Shown piece by piece: positions 5,725 to 7,296 of a stretch of 7,296 nt of DNA. The stretch spans positions 1 to 7,296 of the forward strand of contig JAFGEY010000349.1 of the NCBI GenBank assembly GCA_016931365.1. The letters run 5' to 3'. The notes below the pieces were generated by a model. The model saw only the letters and a program-made list of their open reading frames with translations, did not search any database and had not been told where the DNA came from. Source of the DNA: Anaerolineae bacterium. GTDB lineage: Bacteria; Chloroflexota; Anaerolineae; JAFGEY01. Numbering within the stretch: the stretch's first letter is position 1; every line of letters starts with the position of its first letter. Both the position numbers and the translations under genes were made by a program.

Positions 5725-6390
5725 ATGACCCTAGCAAAAGTTGGACTGCCCAGGCCGACGCTGCACCGCCTGCCGATCTACTACCGGCGGCTGCGCCAGG
5801 CCGTCGACGAAGGCACTGCCTACCTTTCTTCCGCCGACTTGGCCCAGAGCGCCGATGTGTCCGAAGCGCAGGTGCGCAAAGATTTCAGCCATCTCGAACT
5901 CGAAGGCCGTTCCGGGGTCGGCTATGACGCCAAACAAATGGCCGCCTACCTGGAAGAATTTTTGGGCCTGACCAACGACAAGGAAGCGGTGCTGGTCGGC
6001 GTCGGCAACCTGGGCCGCGCGCTGGCCCTGTTCCCCGGCTTTACCCGCTACGGGCTGAACATCGTGGCCTGCTTTGACAGCGACCCGCTCAAGGTCGGCC
6101 AGACGGTGGGCGAGTGCGAGGTTTTGCCCGTCGCCAGGCTGCCCGACCTGGCCCAACGGCTGCACATCCGGATGGGGATCATCACCGTGCCCGCCGAGGC
6201 CGCGCAAGAAGTCGCCGATCTGATGATCGAGGGCGGCATCCGGGTGATCTGGAACTTTGCGCCGTGCCGCCTGCGCGTGCCCGAAGGGACGCTGGTGCAA
6301 AACGAAGACCTCGCCGCGCAGCTCGCCACGCTCTCCCACCTGATCGCGCAGCGAAAACTGAGCGCCCAGACGGCGGAAAAGCAGGGGTGA
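5725..6390 (+). CDS. rex: Redox-sensing transcriptional repressor Rex
   Basis: Rex is a dimeric repressor that binds DNA when NADH is low and releases it when NADH rises, controlling fermentative and respiratory redox genes. The 221-residue protein has the N-terminal winged-helix domain (about 1-80), with RLPIYYRRL (15-23), the VSEAQVRKDFSHLELEG recognition region (45-61) and GVGYD (64-68). The Rossmann domain follows with VGVGNLGRAL (91-100), the acidic FDSDP (117-121) expected to favour NAD(H) over NADP(H), WNFAP (176-180) and VQNEDLA (191-197). The length is normal for the family. The ATG at 5725 is preceded by AAAGGAG (5712-5718); the same frame is open from 5686 but lacks a ribosome-binding site there. 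It is transcribed away from nfnAB, and autoregulation, common for Rex, is likely. The identification is secure; its targets are inferred. Confidence 0.96.
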   Translation: MTLAKVGLPRPTLHRLPIYYRRLRQAVDEGTAYLSSADLAQSADVSEAQVRKDFSHLELEGRSGVGYDAKQMAAYLEEFLGLTNDKEAVLVGVGNLGRALALFPGFTRYGLNIVACFDSDPLKVGQTVGECEVLPVARLPDLAQRLHIRMGIITVPAEAAQEVADLMIEGGIRVIWNFAPCRLRVPEGTLVQNEDLAAQLATLSHLIAQRKLSAQTAEKQG

Positions 6391-6447
6391 CTCACTGATT
6401 TGAGCAATGAGCTGCAAGTTGTACGTCTTGACCGGAGTAAAGAACAG

Positions 6448-7251
6448 ATGTTGAACCCAGAATACATCCCAAGCTGGCTAAGAGAAGCCGGACGACTTGC
6501 ACTGCGCTATTTTCGCCAGGTCGAACCGGCGATCAAGGATAACAAAACCTACGTCACCGAGGCCGACCTTGCCGTTCAGGCGTTCTTGAAAGAAAAAATC
6601 GACGCACATTATCCAACCGTCGGCATTTTGGCCGAAGAGAATGGCCTCGCGCAAAAGCCAAAAGCAGGCGACACCTACCTTGTCCTCGATCCGATCGACG
6701 GCACCGCATCCTTTGTCGCCGGGCTGCCGGTGTGGGGCATTGCCCTGGGAGTCATCGAAGGCAAGACGCCTGCGGCCGGCTACTTTTACCTGCCCATCAC
6801 CGGCGACCTGTACCACGCACACGTCGATGGCCCTGTGTGCCGAAATGGCGTCGCCACCCAACTCAAACCCTTTGAGCGCGGACACCGCGAATCGACGCTG
6901 TTGGCGATGTCCCGCGTCCACCAGAAATTTAAGATCAGCCCTGATTTCCCCGGCAAAGTCAGAAGCCTCGGCTCGACCATCGCCCACATCTGTTACGTGG
7001 CGACGGGCAGCGCCGACGCGGCCTTGATCGACGACGTTCACCTGTGGGATCTGGCTGCCGGTCTGGCGATATTGTATCGCAACGGCGGCGTCGCCCGCTA
7101 CCTTGATGGAACCGAATTCTCGGTCACGGATGACTTGCTCGCGGGAAATGGCCTGGACTCACCCCTGCTCCTGGGGCAGGAACGCAGCATTGCATATTTT
7201 AGTGGACAAATCAATGTCATTAAGTTAACGAAGGGGCTTGTAGGCCATTGA
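6448..7251 (+). CDS. Inositol monophosphatase family phosphatase
   Basis: A Mg2+-dependent sugar/inositol phosphatase-fold enzyme of 267 residues, the usual family size. The metal-binding signatures are AEENG (62-66, E63), LDPIDGTASF (80-89; D81, D84) and WDLAAG (200-205, D201). The usual DPIDGTxNF has Ser in place of Asn here, a variation seen in some subfamilies. Substrates in this family include inositol phosphate, histidinol phosphate, fructose bisphosphate and PAP, and the sequence does not decide among them. The ATG at 6448 was chosen because it puts LREAGRLALRYF at the normal distance from the N-terminus and has GGAG (6434-6437) upstream. A TTG at 6400, 9 bp after rex, would add 16 residues and lacks a clear ribosome-binding site. 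It follows rex on the same strand with no obvious promoter, so co-transcription is likely. Confidence 0.9.
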   Translation: MLNPEYIPSWLREAGRLALRYFRQVEPAIKDNKTYVTEADLAVQAFLKEKIDAHYPTVGILAEENGLAQKPKAGDTYLVLDPIDGTASFVAGLPVWGIALGVIEGKTPAAGYFYLPITGDLYHAHVDGPVCRNGVATQLKPFERGHRESTLLAMSRVHQKFKISPDFPGKVRSLGSTIAHICYVATGSADAALIDDVHLWDLAAGLAILYRNGGVARYLDGTEFSVTDDLLAGNGLDSPLLLGQERSIAYFSGQINVIKLTKGLVGH

Positions 7252-7260
7252 AAACCCCTT
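7231..7260 (+). other. Short inverted repeat across the phosphatase stop codon
   Basis: AAGGGG (7231-7236) and CCCCTT (7255-7260) can form a 6-bp stem around an 18-nt loop that contains the stop codon. No T-run follows, so it is a weak terminator candidate at best. I see nothing else in the remaining bases to the right edge. Confidence 0.25.
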
Positions 7261-7296
7261 GAGTCGTCCTGTCTTGCGGCGCGGATATTTGCGACC

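Noticed and set aside
7252..7296. Possible start of a new gene or RNA at the right edge
   Set aside because: Only 45 bases remain, with no start codon supported by a ribosome-binding site and no RNA signature.

Overview
The window looks like a stretch of ordinary bacterial chromosome with high G+C. It is most likely from the Chloroflexota (Anaerolineae/Caldilineae-like). That placement is inference: it rests on the Thr/Pro-rich 'TPTPT' stalk protein with a C-terminal membrane anchor, the AAACC-N-GGTTT hairpins between genes, and the overall look of the proteins. No rRNA or other marker gene is present to confirm it.

Layout. Positions 1-5512 are all read from the minus strand, and 5725-7251 from the plus strand. 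From left to right there is: (1) plsX, a fatty acid/phospholipid synthesis enzyme, cut off by the left edge; (2) an imperfect hairpin at 948-993; (3) a tight three-gene minus-strand operon, in transcription order a small four-cysteine protein (2734-3060), a SAM-dependent methyltransferase (2154-2729) and a secreted, membrane-anchored Thr/Pro-stalk protein (1006-2154). This operon has its own likely promoter near 3093-3120; (4) a long-armed inverted repeat at 3103-3183, probably the terminator after the next operon; (5) nfnA-nfnB (5512 to 3198), the two subunits of an electron-bifurcating NADH/ferredoxin:NADP+ oxidoreductase; (6) a compact divergent promoter region; (7) rex, the NADH/NAD+-sensing repressor, followed by an inositol-monophosphatase-family phosphatase.

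How the genes may work together. The clearest story is the nfnAB/rex pair. Nfn couples the NADH, NADPH and ferredoxin pools, and Rex reads the NADH/NAD+ ratio. The two are divergently transcribed from back-to-back, near-consensus sigma-A promoters, with a 7-bp inverted repeat placed over the nfn promoter. Control of nfnAB by Rex is a reasonable inference, but I found no canonical full Rex palindrome. The four-cysteine/methyltransferase/stalk-protein operon is tightly coupled, but its joint function is unknown.

No CRISPR array, tRNA, rRNA, insertion sequence or phage gene was seen. No wholly undescribed system is evident. The most unusual points are a hydrophobic insertion in PlsX, a His/Cys-rich tail on NfnA, the overlap of a terminator-like hairpin with a promoter, and the uncharacterised operon.
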